DNA of 64,000 nt from Silene conica (lineage: Eukaryota > Streptophyta > Magnoliopsida > Caryophyllales > Caryophyllaceae). The notes below the pieces were generated by a model, which was given only the letters and a program-made list of their open reading frames with translations, was not told the DNA's origin and ran no database searches. Where the stretch lies: contig CM055318.2 in assembly GCA_029255685.2 (NCBI GenBank), forward strand, positions 19,163,001 to 19,227,000, in the 5' to 3' direction. This document shows positions 43,780-56,469 of the stretch, one piece after another. The position numbers and the translations under genes were made by a program. The first letter of the stretch is position 1. Every line of letters begins with the position of its first letter.

Positions 43780-46405
43780 CTAGTTTTAAACCCGTGCAAA
43801 TTGCACGGGTATGTTGTTTAAAAAGTTATTATAAAAAGTAGTAAGCGTAAATTAAGTTTTAAAGTAAAGTAATAAAATTCCCCTACTTGTTATTTGATAA
43901 TTTAATTGGCCAATGAAGTAATTGGTTAATAAAAAAGATTATGAATTTCATTTGAAAATTTCACATGCAATTAGTATAAAATGAAACAATAGTGTTAATT
44001 GGTTGAATTGGAGTAATTATTATAGTAAGATACAATTTGTATTTCTAATTAGGCGTTTTTACTTAGGCGGCGGCCTAAAAAAGGCTGACTTATATAGATA
44101 AAACAAAATAAACAAAATAATTCATGCCGAAATTATCATAGAATTAGTGAAATTACAAATTCTTAACCTATTTTTTCATTTAATTATACCCGTGCACAGG
44201 GCATAATGAAACTTTTGATCCGTAGATATCTTAAAATACAAATTCTAACTCAATTTTCATTTCGTACAAATTGTTACTTAGTAAATAGAACAAATTTAGA
44301 ATAGACTTCTACACAAATTGTTACTTTGTAAATGGAACAAAATTAGAATACTTCATAAATCTCGTTAACATGTACTTCCTCCATTCCAATCAATTCTATA
44401 CATTTCACTTTTTCGGTACTATTCATAAGTCGAGTGAATCTTCGACACAACTTCTAATATGTAACATAAAATATAGTCATGTGAGATCTTGTTTAAATTG
44501 TTTTACCGAGTACATTATGAATATCAAAGTTTTATAATTTTTATCGATATGTAACTAAAGATATTAACAAAAGAAAACGGGTATTGACAAACGTAAATAA
44601 AGTAAATGTATAGAATTGATTGAAATGGAGGAAGTACTACATAAGAAATATCATCTATTTTCATGTGTTGGAAAAATTACATGAATAATTATTGTTAAAA
44701 AAATTGTAAATAATAATTCATATTTACCAATACTTGAAAAAACAATTACTCCATAAAATAATTACCAAATACTATCTCTGACCCAAACTTGTACTTTGTG
44801 GAAAGTAATAACACATGCAAAAAAATAATAGCTTAGTCTCTCTTAAGACAAATGTGTCAATCTTAACGTCAAAACCGGTCAAATATGATCCCTTAAGCAT
44901 AAAAAGTGGTTGTTTAGCCCAATATATTATGTTTTAATCTTACACATAATACCTAACGCGTCTAAACTTAAGGCAGATACACCCGTGTTAAATAAGAACT
45001 TGTAAATATCGAGTAGTACCCGGGTAAATTTGTTTCCAACAATGGGTTAAAACGAATTCAATATTACTCCATAAACTACATGACCCACCTCCAAATAAGT
45101 CATATTATACCTTTCAGAATTTTTTGCTTCAGACGGACCAAAATAAGACGGATCAAATATCACCATCTTTTTATTAGAATGTAACCATTTAATAACAAAA
45201 TGTTTTATCGCAAATTTGTCACTTTTTACCCTAAAAATGATGGTAACATTTTAACAAAAAATATCAACATGTTTAAAACTGACTACAATTAGTCCGTCAT
45301 ATACCCTTATGTGCATATAAAATCTTGTAGACAAACTTCGTCGCTATATTTACTCTCTTTCAAGACTATCTATCAGCTATCAGTGCCTATCACTCTTTTG
45401 CGTATTATATTTCATGACTAATAATTACCCTGGAATATGATACTCATCACATATATGGATTTTTTAATTATTATTTTATCAGTTAAAGTGTTGCGGTTTT
45501 TTAGTTCAATTTTTGTTTATTTCAATTTTATTTTCAAATATTTTTATTTGTTTTTTTCATATTGTTGCCCATTAATTACGACCTAAGTTAATTAATTACT
45601 TTTCATTTAAGTAATGTGATTCATTCAAATGAAAAAAAGCCGATCTATAAATTTATTTATTTTATAAACTATTGTTTTTATAGAACAATATGTTCTTTTA
45701 TTTAAAATTTTCAATTACTTTTCGTGCAGTATAGTTTTGATTATTTTTACAACATTAATATTGATCTATAATTTTTTAAGATTTTGACTCTATCGAATTA
45801 ATTTCATTTTTTAGTTTTTTCTTTTTTTTCTATTTTTGACTATATTTTCCAACTCTTGATTTACATCACCGTTAATTTTATAACGCAATTTAATTTCATG
45901 ATTGGCTTATATATGATGTTAGATTATTTTACTGTGATTTAATAATATCACGTAATTCATTCAAATTATATATTCTATTTTAATTCACACATTTTTTATT
46001 ATGCAAGTAATTTAGAAAAAAAAAATTGTATTATTTTAAATTAGACCGCATTGTTGGCTGAATGAACGTATCCCGTCATACAGAATTATCATTTTGTATT
46101 TACTTAAATAATTATGTAATACTAAATTTTAATTTTATTAATATTTCGTTTATATGATATAAAAAAAATTAGTTCGTCACTTTTAAATATCTAACACGAC
46201 TACACGACGGTTCACTAAGAAAAATAAAAAGATGAAAGCAAAAAAAGATTGTTGTATCACGAATTCTGTATATAAAAGCAAAAAAAAGATGGGAGAGTTA
46301 GTGGGGAACATTGTGGGGTCCACTAAGAAAAATAAAAAAAAAATAATATACTTTAAACCACAGAGCGACAAATCAGCTCTGTGGTTGTTGCTTTAATGAA
46401 TTAGA
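43780..46405 (-). mobile_element. Helitron 1, non-autonomous, 2.6 kb
   Basis: On the minus strand it starts TCTAATTCATTAAAGCAAC, followed by a CCACAGAGC ... GCTCTGTGG hairpin, and ends with hairpin CCCGTGCAATTTGCACGGG, ten bases, then CTAG. It lies between host A and T as Helitrons do. No Rep/helicase ORF. It contains a Stowaway-like MITE (44373-44637) and a second MITE-like piece (45116-45305). Both ends are shared with Helitron 2. Confidence 0.8.
44373..44637. mobile_element. Stowaway-like MITE nested in Helitron 1
   Basis: GTACTTCCTCCATTCCAATC at the left is mirrored by GATTGAAATGGAGGAAGTAC at the right, flanked by TA. The CTCCCTCC-like ends are typical of plant Stowaway/Mariner MITEs. 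Confidence 0.8.
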
Positions 46406-46781
46406 TACCTTGTGTTTGTTTCAATTGTAGGTAACATCGGTTTGAAAATAAGTTAGAGTTGAAATATGTAAAATCCAATACTTTATATAATAATTTTAAC
46501 ATATAAAATAATGAAAATAAATTTTTTATCAACTAATTATATAAAATATTTCGTTTACAATATGTCTTAATATTTATTTTTCAAATGTTTACTTATTGTC
46601 GTTTGATACCCATGGGTATCAATCTCATACCCACCCCCCTCCTTGGGTTTGAGAAACCCATACCTCATGGTTTTGAGGTATGGGTATGAAACCCTTAGAA
46701 TTGCTTAACAAATACATTGTATGCGTTTGACTCATTTCAAACTCATTCCTTATACATTTTATGTTTAAACCAAACACACCC

Positions 46782-46868
46782 TTAGTTATAATAAGGCAAG
46801 ACAATCTTTAGGAAAGTCATAATTTGAAATAAAGACTTTGTGTTGCTCTTTGTTTTTAGGTAACCTAT
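46782..46868. repeat. Flank shared with 55144-55169 plus 56470-56545
   Basis: TTAGTTATAATAAGGCAAG ... TTAGGAAAGTCATAATTTG closely matches the two segments either side of Helitron 4 and so serves as its empty site. Confidence 0.75.
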
Positions 46869-47655
46869 GTTGGATCATGTGTCCTGCACAGTTAATGGGA
46901 CTACAATCTAAATCTCTTACAAGATTACAAAGGGATACTTTGTATATTTATCAACTAATTAACGTAAATCAGTAACGGTTGGCTTTGTTAGAAGTTTGAT
47001 GTTACTGTCATACTGATGGCGGTGATTAGTTTGTCCCTATCGGTCACACCTATAGGATGGTTCCAAGAAATGTGATTATATAGTGATATATACATAGATG
47101 CCAAAATTGACTAAATATTAGTCATGTAAATAATACGAATAATTATTTAATACGATTAAAGGATTATTAGGATAAATGAATTAAAATGTTAATTCTAAAT
47201 AAATATAAATGTTATATTTATAATTTTAATACGCGATATTAAATTTAATTAATTATACGATAATTAATTATATTATATTCTCCTGCCATATTTATATATA
47301 TATGATAAATCATAATATTGGATAAGTAACGAATTAAACGTTTAATTTGGACGAAATACTTGTTGATTTCGGTCCACATGATTATGATTTAATATAAATA
47401 TAATAACCTCCAAAGATCTTCTAACAAACTTATAAAAGAGAGTTTTATTCAAGTTATGACTCTTAAATTAGATGTTGTTTGTGCCGAGTTTCAGCTGTGT
47501 ATGGCTATTTCAATCAGTTGAGATTTGCTCAATATTATTTTCAGTAAAACTCTATATATATCAGCTATATAAATAGGGTTCACGACAGCTAGCAAATATA
47601 AGAGAAAAAAACGCAGAGAACGGTGAGATACATACCGAATAAAAATTGTGCAAGG
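46869..47655 (+). repeat. Diverged Copia-group LTR remnant
   Basis: It starts TGTTGGATCATG. A core GTAACGGTTGGCTTTGTTAG ... GATGGCGGTGATTAG ... GTCACACCTATAGGA aligns in order with the LTR at 51620-52615. TATA-like CTATATAAATAGGG lies near 47563. The right end is not sharp, and no second LTR or TSD is evident. Confidence 0.6.
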
Positions 47656-47710
47656 CATATTCCATCTTGGTTGCAAATTGGTAGGGGATTTCTGCCTTCA
47701 AACCTATTAT

Positions 47711-48725
47711 ACTAGGTTCAAGGGAAGACCCAAGTTATGGCTTGGTGTAGCAAATGCTACACCCAAAAAAAATAAACCCTCACGATTGAAAAATTTGCCA
47801 CACCAAAAAAAAATCCTTTATTTATTATCCTCCCCTAAATCAGTTAATCAAATTCCTAAATAATCTTCCCCATATTCCTAAAATTGTGGTGTATGAATTA
47901 ATTATTTCCCTGTTTAACACAATATCAGAATCAGTCTCCATAACTTAGTAAACTTCCTTTTTTCCATCTATATATTTGGTTTAATTTCCATACCTTTCCA
48001 AAACTCAAAACTCTTAATTCTTAATTACTATTGCAGATGTTCCAACGGAAGTGACTGAAGCAGCGGTTCATCTGACGCCCGACTCGTCGTCGACAATCGA
48101 GTCATAACCGCATCGCCCCAACACCACAAATCCTCAGGTAATTTAAAACTGGACAAATTCTACCTCTTATATGCCGTTTTTAGCAATTTAATCTCATCTG
48201 TAAAGTAATCTGGTATTTGTAATTGGGTAATCAATTGATTGAATGTTGTTATTATGCTTCGTAGATTGTATATTTGTATTTGTAATTAGGTATTTGGGTA
48301 GCTAAAGTTTAGAAAAATTGTATGGAACTCAATAAGGGGAAGTGAATCAATGATTTGAGATGAGGATTGGGGTCTGGGGACGGTAGTCGGTAGTGGTAAT
48401 TGTAAACTGAATAGGTAAATATTGAAGGAAAATGGAAATTGGGGTCTCAGAAGTGGGAAGTAAATTGATTTATGGGAGATAAAGATAAGGACCGAAGACA
48501 CTGGACATAAGCTTCTCGAGAAGCCAAAAGGCCTTAAAGGGCTGTCGACAATTAATTAATTGCTTTATCTGCCCTTCTAGTTTTGTTATTTTATTTGTAC
48601 TATAAATTTTAGAATAAGACGGTCTATAAATTTAAGAATAAGACGGTCTACAAATTCTAGAATAAGACGGTCTATAAATTTTGCTACACCGAATAAAAAA
48701 TCCTTGGTTTGCCCCTGACTAGGTT
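47711..48725. mobile_element. Non-autonomous hAT element 1 with 8-bp TSD ACTAGGTT
   Basis: Element 47719-48717, ends CAAGGGAAGACCCAAG and CTTGGTTTGCCCCTG, with inverted TGTAGCAAA subterminal repeats. ACTAGGTT flanks both sides (47711-47718 and 48718-48725). The interior carries four AGAATAAGACGGTCTA repeats at about 48610-48680 and no transposase. Confidence 0.85.
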
Positions 48726-49190
48726 GTTCTTGGTCCAAAAGCAAAGGACCCAAGGTTATTTTTTACCTTCTTATATCGATTTAATTACTTTTATAGCATT
48801 CATATTAAAGTTAATTTTGATCTAATCCTTCCTTATGACATTAATACGATTAATCTCATTATGAAATATACGATATTTCCTACAAGTCCTATTAGAACCT
48901 AGGCTTCAAAATTGTTTTAATATATATGTTCTTGATTTTACATATGATGTTAAATCGTTTCTTGATTTCCTTCATTTAAATCGATAAATTCTTAATTTTT
49001 CGGCCCTACTTTGGTTAGTTTAAAAGTTAAAATTGACTTAGTTTTATGCTTTATTTGTTGATATAATAAAGATTGAATAACAGAATATAAATCAATTTTT
49101 ATACGATAAAAATCCTCCCCGAATGAAGTTTTTTTTTGGCCGAAAGTTATAAAAACCGAAATAAAATAAAAAAATTTAATATTTCATGGG
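48726..49190. other. A/T-rich spacer
   Basis: No ORF, repeat or element end recognised. It is probably the continuation of the sequence that hosted the hAT element. Confidence 0.4.
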
Positions 49191-49522
49191 AATAATCCAA
49201 CCTATGTCCCATCTTCTCATATTAATCAATACTAACGATTAACTAAGAAAAATCCAACCTATAACCTCCTTTATCTTCCATTGAACCTTGACTATTTTTA
49301 AACTCTTATTACCGGTAGGCTAGCACATCACCTTCACTTACTTTTTGTCTAGGAAGAAGGAAAAACAAAAATTAAGTCAAGGTGACGTGATTGCTTACCG
49401 AAAATAAGAGTTCAAAAATAGACAAAGTTCAATGAAAGATAATTGAGGTTATATGATGGATTTTTCTCAGTTAATCGTTAGCAGGGATTAATATGAGAAG
49501 ATGAGGTATACGTTGGATTATT
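49191..49522. mobile_element. Foldback element with ~145-bp arms
   Basis: The left arm (AATAATCCAACCTATG ... CGATTAACTAAG ... GCTAGCACATCACCTT) is inverted in the right arm (AAGGTGACGTGATTGC ... TTAATCGTTAGC ... CGTTGGATTATT), with a loop of about 45 bp. No ORF. Confidence 0.8.
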
Positions 49523-49534
49523 TTTTCTACTCGA

Positions 49535-51284
49535 CTAGTCTTATGCCCGTGCAAATTGCACGGGTTTGCACTTTAAAATATTGTAAAAAAAATGTTGTTA
49601 ATATAAGTTGTTTTTTTAAATAAGGTCAATGATCACATAGAGCTGACCGTGTGTAAACACTGACTTAGGAAGATATTAAGAAAATTGAAATGGAAGACAG
49701 TGTTCTACGTGAATTACAAAAAGTCTAACATAAGACAATATAAACCCGTGTAATTGTTTTATATGTATTGATGTTAATGTGCGCTCGTGTATTAATAGTG
49801 TCCTATAAATTGCACATGATTGTTTTTACATGTTGGCTGTTAATTAGGACCTATCTATTAAACTTATTGTGTAAAGCGTGTCATTGATCAAGAATTTGTA
49901 ATTTGAACCCGTGTAAACATCCATATTGTGAAATTTGAAATATGGAATTTATTCATACTATACGTGTATGAATGAATTTGAAATACGGGCCCTTGTATTA
50001 GAACTATAATACGTAAGCATTTGTAAAACAAAACCTTGCAAATTGCACCAGAATGCTTAAATTACCGCGTGTGATTTTTTCGGGTGTTTCAATGAAGACA
50101 ATCCCGTGCAAATTTTTTTTTATGATTGTTCCAATTTACACAAACCCTCGAATTTGGAAGAATGTACTTTTATTTTTTAATAAATATAGACTTATTTGTC
50201 GCATATCTTTAAATTTTTTTCTTAACATATTTAATTGAAGTAAATAAATGCATGAATGAGATAAGAAAATATATAAAATCATAACCCGTAAAACCATTTG
50301 AAATTATGGTAATTTTTGTGAAACATAGGGTCGAAACTTAAACGTACTTTGAGCGAGTTTACCCAAAATAGACCAAGTCCAAAGACATGCTATTAACGAC
50401 CCATATACCAACGCACCATAGCCACACATACAACTCTGTGCTCTCTCATCTCTCACCTTAAATCTAACTACCTTTCCATAACATATTAAAACGTATTTTA
50501 TACCTTCCATCTTGCAGCCTTCTCATTTGATTTCCGTGTCATCTAATTTGTTACACTCGCCATTTCAAGATCATTTGAACTCGCAATGTCCCAATTCCTC
50601 TCTCGTTGCAATCCTTCATACGTAGTATTTTGTTTGCCGTAATTTTAGATTTTAATAAAAAAAATTATGCATATGAATATTTTTTTGTCCATATATCTGG
50701 GTTTTAATATTATTATGTTTTTTTTTTACTTTTTATCAAAGTATTTCTGATTTTTTTTTATTTAATTAAATTTATCCATCGATCTTAGTTATTTAGATAT
50801 TTCATACGGAGTTCATTTTATGTGAATAATTTAGTGAATCATACATTCATACCCATTAGCAATTGAACACCATAGATATAGTGACTTATTTAATTTTAAT
50901 GTTATGTGCATAATTTTCATGTTAATGTTCACCCTATCTATTTTTTTTATATAACAATTTCCGTTTTATCTTTATTTGACTTATTTTTCTGTATTTTTTT
51001 CCTATAATAATAGGTGTTTTAAAAAGATTGTTGAATAGTTTTCCTATTTATATCATAATTAGTTTAACTATAAAAGTTATCCATGATTTTTTAATCTAGT
51101 TATTTAATATGCAATCCACATATATGAGTAATTTGTCAGTTGTAGGTTAAAATAAAAGTGCTTGCATAGAAAATAAAATAGAGTCGAGAACATGGTGGGC
51201 CACCCTTTAAAAATAAAATAAAAAATGAACTTTCAACCACAGTGCGACATCTAAGCACTGTGGTAGTTGCTTTGATATATAAGA
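49535..51284 (-). mobile_element. Helitron 2, non-autonomous, 1.75 kb
   Basis: On the minus strand it starts TCTTATATATCAAAGCAAC with a CCACAGTGC ... GCACTGTGG hairpin and ends with CCCGTGCAATTTGCACGGG, then CTAG. It is inserted between A and T. Same family as Helitron 1 at both ends, with an unrelated-looking interior. No helicase. Confidence 0.8.
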
Positions 51285-51559
51285 TGTTTTTTTATAAAAG
51301 TCAGAGTGTCGGATTTTGTTGAAAAAAATAGTGTTTTTCGAGTGTAAAAAATATTCTAAACGAGACTGCATAGCAGGGTTGTCGTTTTCAAGCCAAATTC
51401 GAACATTTAAATTGTTTTCCAGGCCGTTTTATTTAAAAATTGTTTTTGGAAAGTTTTCCGTAAAGTTGTTTTTTTCTTTGTTTGTATGTACGATATCTTA
51501 TAACATACAAGTTATTGATTAATAATTTGCAGCTCGACGATCATTAATCTAGGTTTCTG
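51285..51559. other. Spacer before the Copia LTR fragment
   Basis: A/T-rich, with nothing recognised apart from T-rich runs. Confidence 0.4.
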
Positions 51560-52615
51560 GATCCACATTGACATGTGATAACGTCATTGCACATACCCTT
51601 GTACGGACAAGTGGGAGATTGTTGGGGCTAGTGTCCTTGACAATTAAGTACAATGACTTATTAAATCTCTTTAAGGATCACAAGGGCATACTTCAGTATT
51701 ATTACCAGTTGATCCACGTTTATCAATAACGGTTGGCTTGCTAGATAAGTTTGACGTTATTGTCATACGGATGGCGGTGATCAACTGGTCCCTATACGTC
51801 ACACCTATAGGACACGTTTGAGAGATGTGAAGGTATGAAAATACAGTCACATTTATGCCGGATACGACTAAACAGTAAGTCAGAGGTATTGACTATTAAA
51901 TTAGTCAATAAGATGTTGAGATTATTATTTAATACGGATTAAATAATTTTAGCTAATACGGATTACATGATTAATTCGTAAATTAAATATAAACGGTTAT
52001 ATTTAATTAAATATTGTATTCGCATATTAATATAAACAGTTATATTAATTTAGGTAATTATACAATATCGTATTTTATCAGACCATTATTAATACATCGA
52101 CTGCGTTAATATCTGATAACAAGTGTGCGATTTATAATTAAAATCCCGCGAATAACTTATAGCTAAATGGGTCGAATCACGAATCAGAATAAGGTAAGAG
52201 TGGAAAGCCCACTCTTACCCTACTCGAAAATTTCGGCCAAGTATACTACATAAGGAGAAGACTTCTCCTTATGTTAGGTTACTCTTGTTGCACTATAAAA
52301 CATAATCTCAAGAAAATTAGGGCTTGAGAGCATTCTTCTCCTATAACCCAGATCTCACATCTAAACTCAAAAGGCTCTCCCTATATTGCAAGGCAGTTGG
52401 AAAGGATTTCTAGCACACGCGGCAACGTCTCAATCTAAGTCTTGGGTGCAAGTTATAGGAGGGAATTTGTGTTAATTCATGTTCTTAGGCCTTTCGCACA
52501 AGGACTAAAGGTTGTACTCTCTTCATGTTTTTATTTATCTTATGACTATATTCACAACTGTAAATTTCATTATAATCCTGCAAGTTTAGGGCGAATACAT
52601 GCTATATTCCCCACA
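51560..52615 (+). mobile_element. Copia fragment: 3' internal edge plus LTR, related to the element at 11238
   Basis: 51560-51619 matches the internal edge of the nested Copia including the PPT ACAAGTGGGAGAT. The LTR (51620-52615, 996 bp) runs TGTTGGGG to ATTCCCCACA in the opposite orientation. It is more diverged than the two LTRs at 11 and 19 kb, so it is an older insertion. No TSD is seen; truncated rather than a clean solo LTR. Confidence 0.9.
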
Positions 52616-52646
52616 AAGGCCCCTTTAGATATGTATTACCCACAAT

Positions 52647-53314
52647 ATTAGGATCAATGACGAAGCACAGGCAGGGCCAAACGGGCCACTGCCCGGGGTG
52701 CATGAAGAAAATATACATATATATTATTAGTTACGTAGCTTGACAAGGGGTTTGATTTGGCAAAGATGGCATCTTGTTGAAACCTTGGATTGCATCGGAC
52801 TATCAGGTCGAATGTTCGAATCCCACACTTGACAAACTTTTTAAAGTTTTAGCATTATTATTTTTCTGAATTCCCAAATTTTAATCTTAGACAAAATTGT
52901 TCTATTAAAGAATACTTCTTATCCAACTAAAATAAAAAGTGACCACAACTTTGTAACTAAACCAAATAATGTACGTTTTATTTTATGAATACTCCTTTTT
53001 TTTATTATAATCTTATCTTTATTTATTACGTCGTCGAATTTTTCTACCACCTAATAACGAATGTTTAATAAAAAAGTTTATTAATAAAACAAACTTTTTA
53101 TCTATAAAGAAAATAAGTAGTATGAAATTTCAAGACTATTACGAAAAAAACATTTACTCTGTATAATTTATACACTTCTAATAATAATATCACATTATAT
53201 CATATGGGTGCGATGCTAATAAACAATACTAAAATATATCGAAGTATGATACTTTTTCGTTCATAAATCGGCCTCCCCTTTCTATTTTGTTCTAGCTTCG
53301 TCCCTGATTAGGAT
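52647..53314. mobile_element. Non-autonomous hAT element 2 with 8-bp TSD ATTAGGAT
   Basis: Element 52655-53306; ends CAATGACGAAGC and GCTTCGTCCCTG are inverted, and ATTAGGAT flanks both sides. The interior includes a tRNA-like stretch (GGCAAAGATGG ... GTTCGAATCCC, about 52757-52835), possibly captured SINE or tRNA debris. Confidence 0.85.
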
Positions 53315-53743
53315 GATCGAATAAATATGTAACTATGTAAGTAGTGATGTAAAGTAAGAAAAGAAACAAACCGTTTTTCAAGTTTCACTTACTTGACAAA
53401 TTCAAACCCGAGTCTGTCAACATTTGAGATATTTTTGAAATTGATTATGTCTTATTGCATTGTTCCCTGCATTTTAGAGAAAAATCTCTTCCGTTTGGGA
53501 TTTCTATTTTTGTGAGATTCAAAATCAAATCCGTTTTCTCATGACTAGAGTACTTAATGAAAATGCACACACGACTAAAGCCACCTGAAAATCTTTAAAA
53601 TACAAATGGGAAGAAAGAATAATATTCATTTACAACTTAACAACATCACACAACAGATTACGCACTAATGAAAATTTAATCATACTATCACAAATACCAC
53701 TAAACAAAAAACGCTCCGTAAATTTCACGGGAAACGGAACTAG
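53315..53743 (+). mobile_element. Helitron 3' end, left end not found
   Basis: Hairpin-like CCGTAAATTTCACGG, then GAAACGGAA and CTAG (53740-53743), immediately abutting the start of Helitron 3. No start was found upstream. Confidence 0.45.
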
Positions 53744-55143
53744 TCTATATAATAACATAAAAAGGCATGTTGAGCCTCTTTTGAAGTGACACGTGTCACG
53801 TCTAAGTTTTTTCCACCTAGGATGATATGTAGCTATACAATTATTCCTCTTTGTAGTTATTACGCAACTAAAAATAAAAATGGTAAAGCTATTCATTTTA
53901 CTATGTTTACTGCAACCTTTCGCATTTCATCCTCTCCTAACTCATTGATAAATTTTTATTTACTAGACAATTAGTATAAAGAAATGTTAAAAAGTTTATT
54001 TTAGTACACACCCTTTGGCAGTTTGGCCTTTCATATTTCTTTAACTCACTTTCACATAAATGACAGAAAAGGTGCAACAATTTTCTTTTATATAAAAGTT
54101 TCACAAATTCTCATAACATTTGATCTATTCTCATTATCCAAAGCCACTGTTCTTCCTACCATTTTTTAAATTTCTTTTAGATGTTTATGTTGCATGTTTA
54201 ATTGTGTTTAGGTATCTATTATAGACCTCATAATAGTTGTTATCCTTGGTGTTTTTGTGTAATACATTTTATTTTTAAAAATATTTTGGCAGGTTATTCT
54301 ACAAGTCATTCTCTTTGATTTTGTTTCTTGACACCAGATAATTGACATTTTGACTCTCGGTTCCTACAAATTTTATATTTATTAATATTGTTAATTTATT
54401 TTATAGTTTTACAATGAATAGAGTAACATGATCTCTCTTGTACATAGTACCGAACGGGTATAATAATTTGAGATTATATGTGTTAACATTTACTAAATTC
54501 ATGTTTTCTGTGAACGTTTTTATATAATATTATTTGTTACGATATCTCCCGGCCCTTTTGTACATCTTTGTTTTTTCTTTCTAATATGAGAACATATACT
54601 CTATAAGAGTTAATATAAATTATGTGTATACTCAAGTCAAGATGGGTTATATTTTGAATTATTAGCTTTATTTCTCATAAATTGTCAATGTGCTCTTATA
54701 ACCTTGGTAATACTCCTATATTTGTTATGTATTTCTTATATAGTAATGGATTAATGACTTAGTGTTCAAATTTCTATAGAACAACTAATTAATTATGTGA
54801 TATGTTTATCTAGAGCTATTAGATCTCTATATTTTTCTCTTTCATTTTACTAACCATGTTGTTTTATCTATATCAAACAGCTGCGACTCTCGGAGATCAC
54901 ATTATACTATCATGAACTACTGTGTATGAGTTCAAACATTAAACAAGTGTAATCCACATTCACTTATTCTTTGCATATTTGATCACGGTTGAGGAAATAA
55001 TTAGTCTTTGGTAAAAGTAACAATCACTATTCAATATTTCAATTCATGGTGCGCAAAACGCGCACCTTCAACCAATTTAGCACATCATCAAACATCAATG
55101 CTAAATATAAATGTACCGTGAATATCACGGGTAAAAGAGCTAG
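53744..55143 (+). mobile_element. Helitron 3, non-autonomous, 1.4 kb
   Basis: Starts TCTATATAATAACATAAAAA, with GACACGTGTC nearby, and ends CCGTGAATATCACGG plus spacer plus CTAG (55140-55143). No Rep/helicase. Placed end to end with another Helitron terminus on its left. Confidence 0.65.
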
Positions 55144-55169
55144 TTAGTTATAACAAGACAAGACAATCA

Positions 55170-56469
55170 TCATTAATACTATTAAAGCAAAAGCCTACAT
55201 GTCAGATTGTGGTTAATCTATGGTATATTATACGCGTATATGCTCCTGTATTTCTGTAAGATACGATACGATTCTACATCGAGTAAAAACAAAAAAACTA
55301 CCCACTACTTCCTTCTCCAACTCATTTTATCTTAGAACCAACCTCCAACAAAGTTCCCTTTTTTATATCTAAATTGCTTCATGATTAACAATAAGTAAAT
55401 TCTTATTTCAGACTGTCACTTTTGGTCTGAAATTCGGACGACTTATTCTAGCCATTTTTACAATAAAATGTTAGCATTTCTTGATAAAATGTTAACATCA
55501 TTTTTCAGGGTAAAGAGTAATTAATTTGCGATATAACATTTTGTTATTAAATAGTTACATTCTATTAAAAAAAATGGTGACATTTTGGTCTGTCTAAAAT
55601 AAGACGGTCTGAAGCAAGAATTTTTATTAACTATAATAGATGAAATTGCATCATCAAATCGACATATCCAAATCAGAGTAATCAATAATTCATCTTTATG
55701 GTGAACCATGGGTTTCGTTTCTTATCAGGTAATTCATTTTCTTCTTTTAATTTCATGTTGATTCTTATCAGATTTTGTAGACGGGATATAAATTGGGATT
55801 AATTAAGAACTGCTTTTTTTTCCTTAAGTGTTATTTTCAATTGTTTAAGATTCGTATTATAAGGTTTTATATGATTGTGATAATCGATGAAATCGAAAGA
55901 CCGTTAGTTTTACTAATTCTGAAATTAAAATAAGTTATTTTGATTGTTTTTCAATCCTATATTGCAGTCTAATTGAACCCAAATTGCAGGACGATGTGAT
56001 TATGGGGTGGGATTTATGTAAACACCCATAATTAAGCAGACCACACATTATAATTCTGCTTCGCGCTTTCCTGTAGTTAATTTTACTTCCATCTTTTTTT
56101 CGTCCACTTCATTTTAAGGTATAATGTTTGTAAATACTTATATGGAACAACAAAACGGAACATATGAATTGTTTACAAGAAATATTTACATATTTATATT
56201 TGTTGAAAGCATACAATATAATATGTTTTATTGTTGTAATGTTATTTATGTTTTTATACATAATTATTTATTTATTTATACATGTACATATCTCTACAAA
56301 ATAGTTTTTAATAATGGATATTTAACCTATATAAATAAGTGATTATTTTATACATAAACTCATAAGTCATATTATACCGTGCATTTACGCACACCTAGAT
56401 AAATAAATAACTATATATATAAACTCATATAATACCTACCGTGCATTTATTCACGGGTTACACACTAGT
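55170..56469 (+). mobile_element. Helitron 4, non-autonomous, 1.3 kb
   Basis: Starts TCATTAATACTATTAAAGC and ends CCGTGCATTTATTCACGG, spacer, CTAG. The flanks (AAGACAAGACAATCA and TTTTTAGGAAAGTC) are contiguous in the related copy at 46782-46830, which pins the borders between A and T. A MITE sits at about 55399-55627. Confidence 0.8.
55399..55627. mobile_element. MITE nested in Helitron 4
   Basis: AAATTCTTATTTCAGACTGTC mirrored at the right by AGACGGTCTGAAGCAAGAAT. The interior (AAAATGTTAACAT, TTACTCTTTACCC in complement) is related to 45116-45305 inside Helitron 1. Confidence 0.65.

Larger units (their letters stand above)
43697..46781. mobile_element. PIF/Harbinger (Tourist)-like MITE, split by a Helitron
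   Basis: The left end GGGGGCGTTAGTTTTGC pairs imperfectly with the complement of the right end (GGGTGTGTTTGGTTTAAAC). TTA lies at both borders (43694-43696, 46782-46784), the usual target duplication. Without the Helitron at 43780-46405 it is about 460 bp. ATACCC/GGGTAT words recur inside. Confidence 0.65.

Noticed and set aside
51560..52615. Clean solo LTR formed by LTR-LTR recombination
   Set aside because: Sixty bases of internal sequence with the PPT remain on the left and no TSD is seen, so truncation is the better explanation.
52757..52835. tRNA gene inside hAT element 2
   Set aside because: A- and B-box-like words with GTTCGAATCCC occur, but acceptor arms do not pair. More likely SINE debris.
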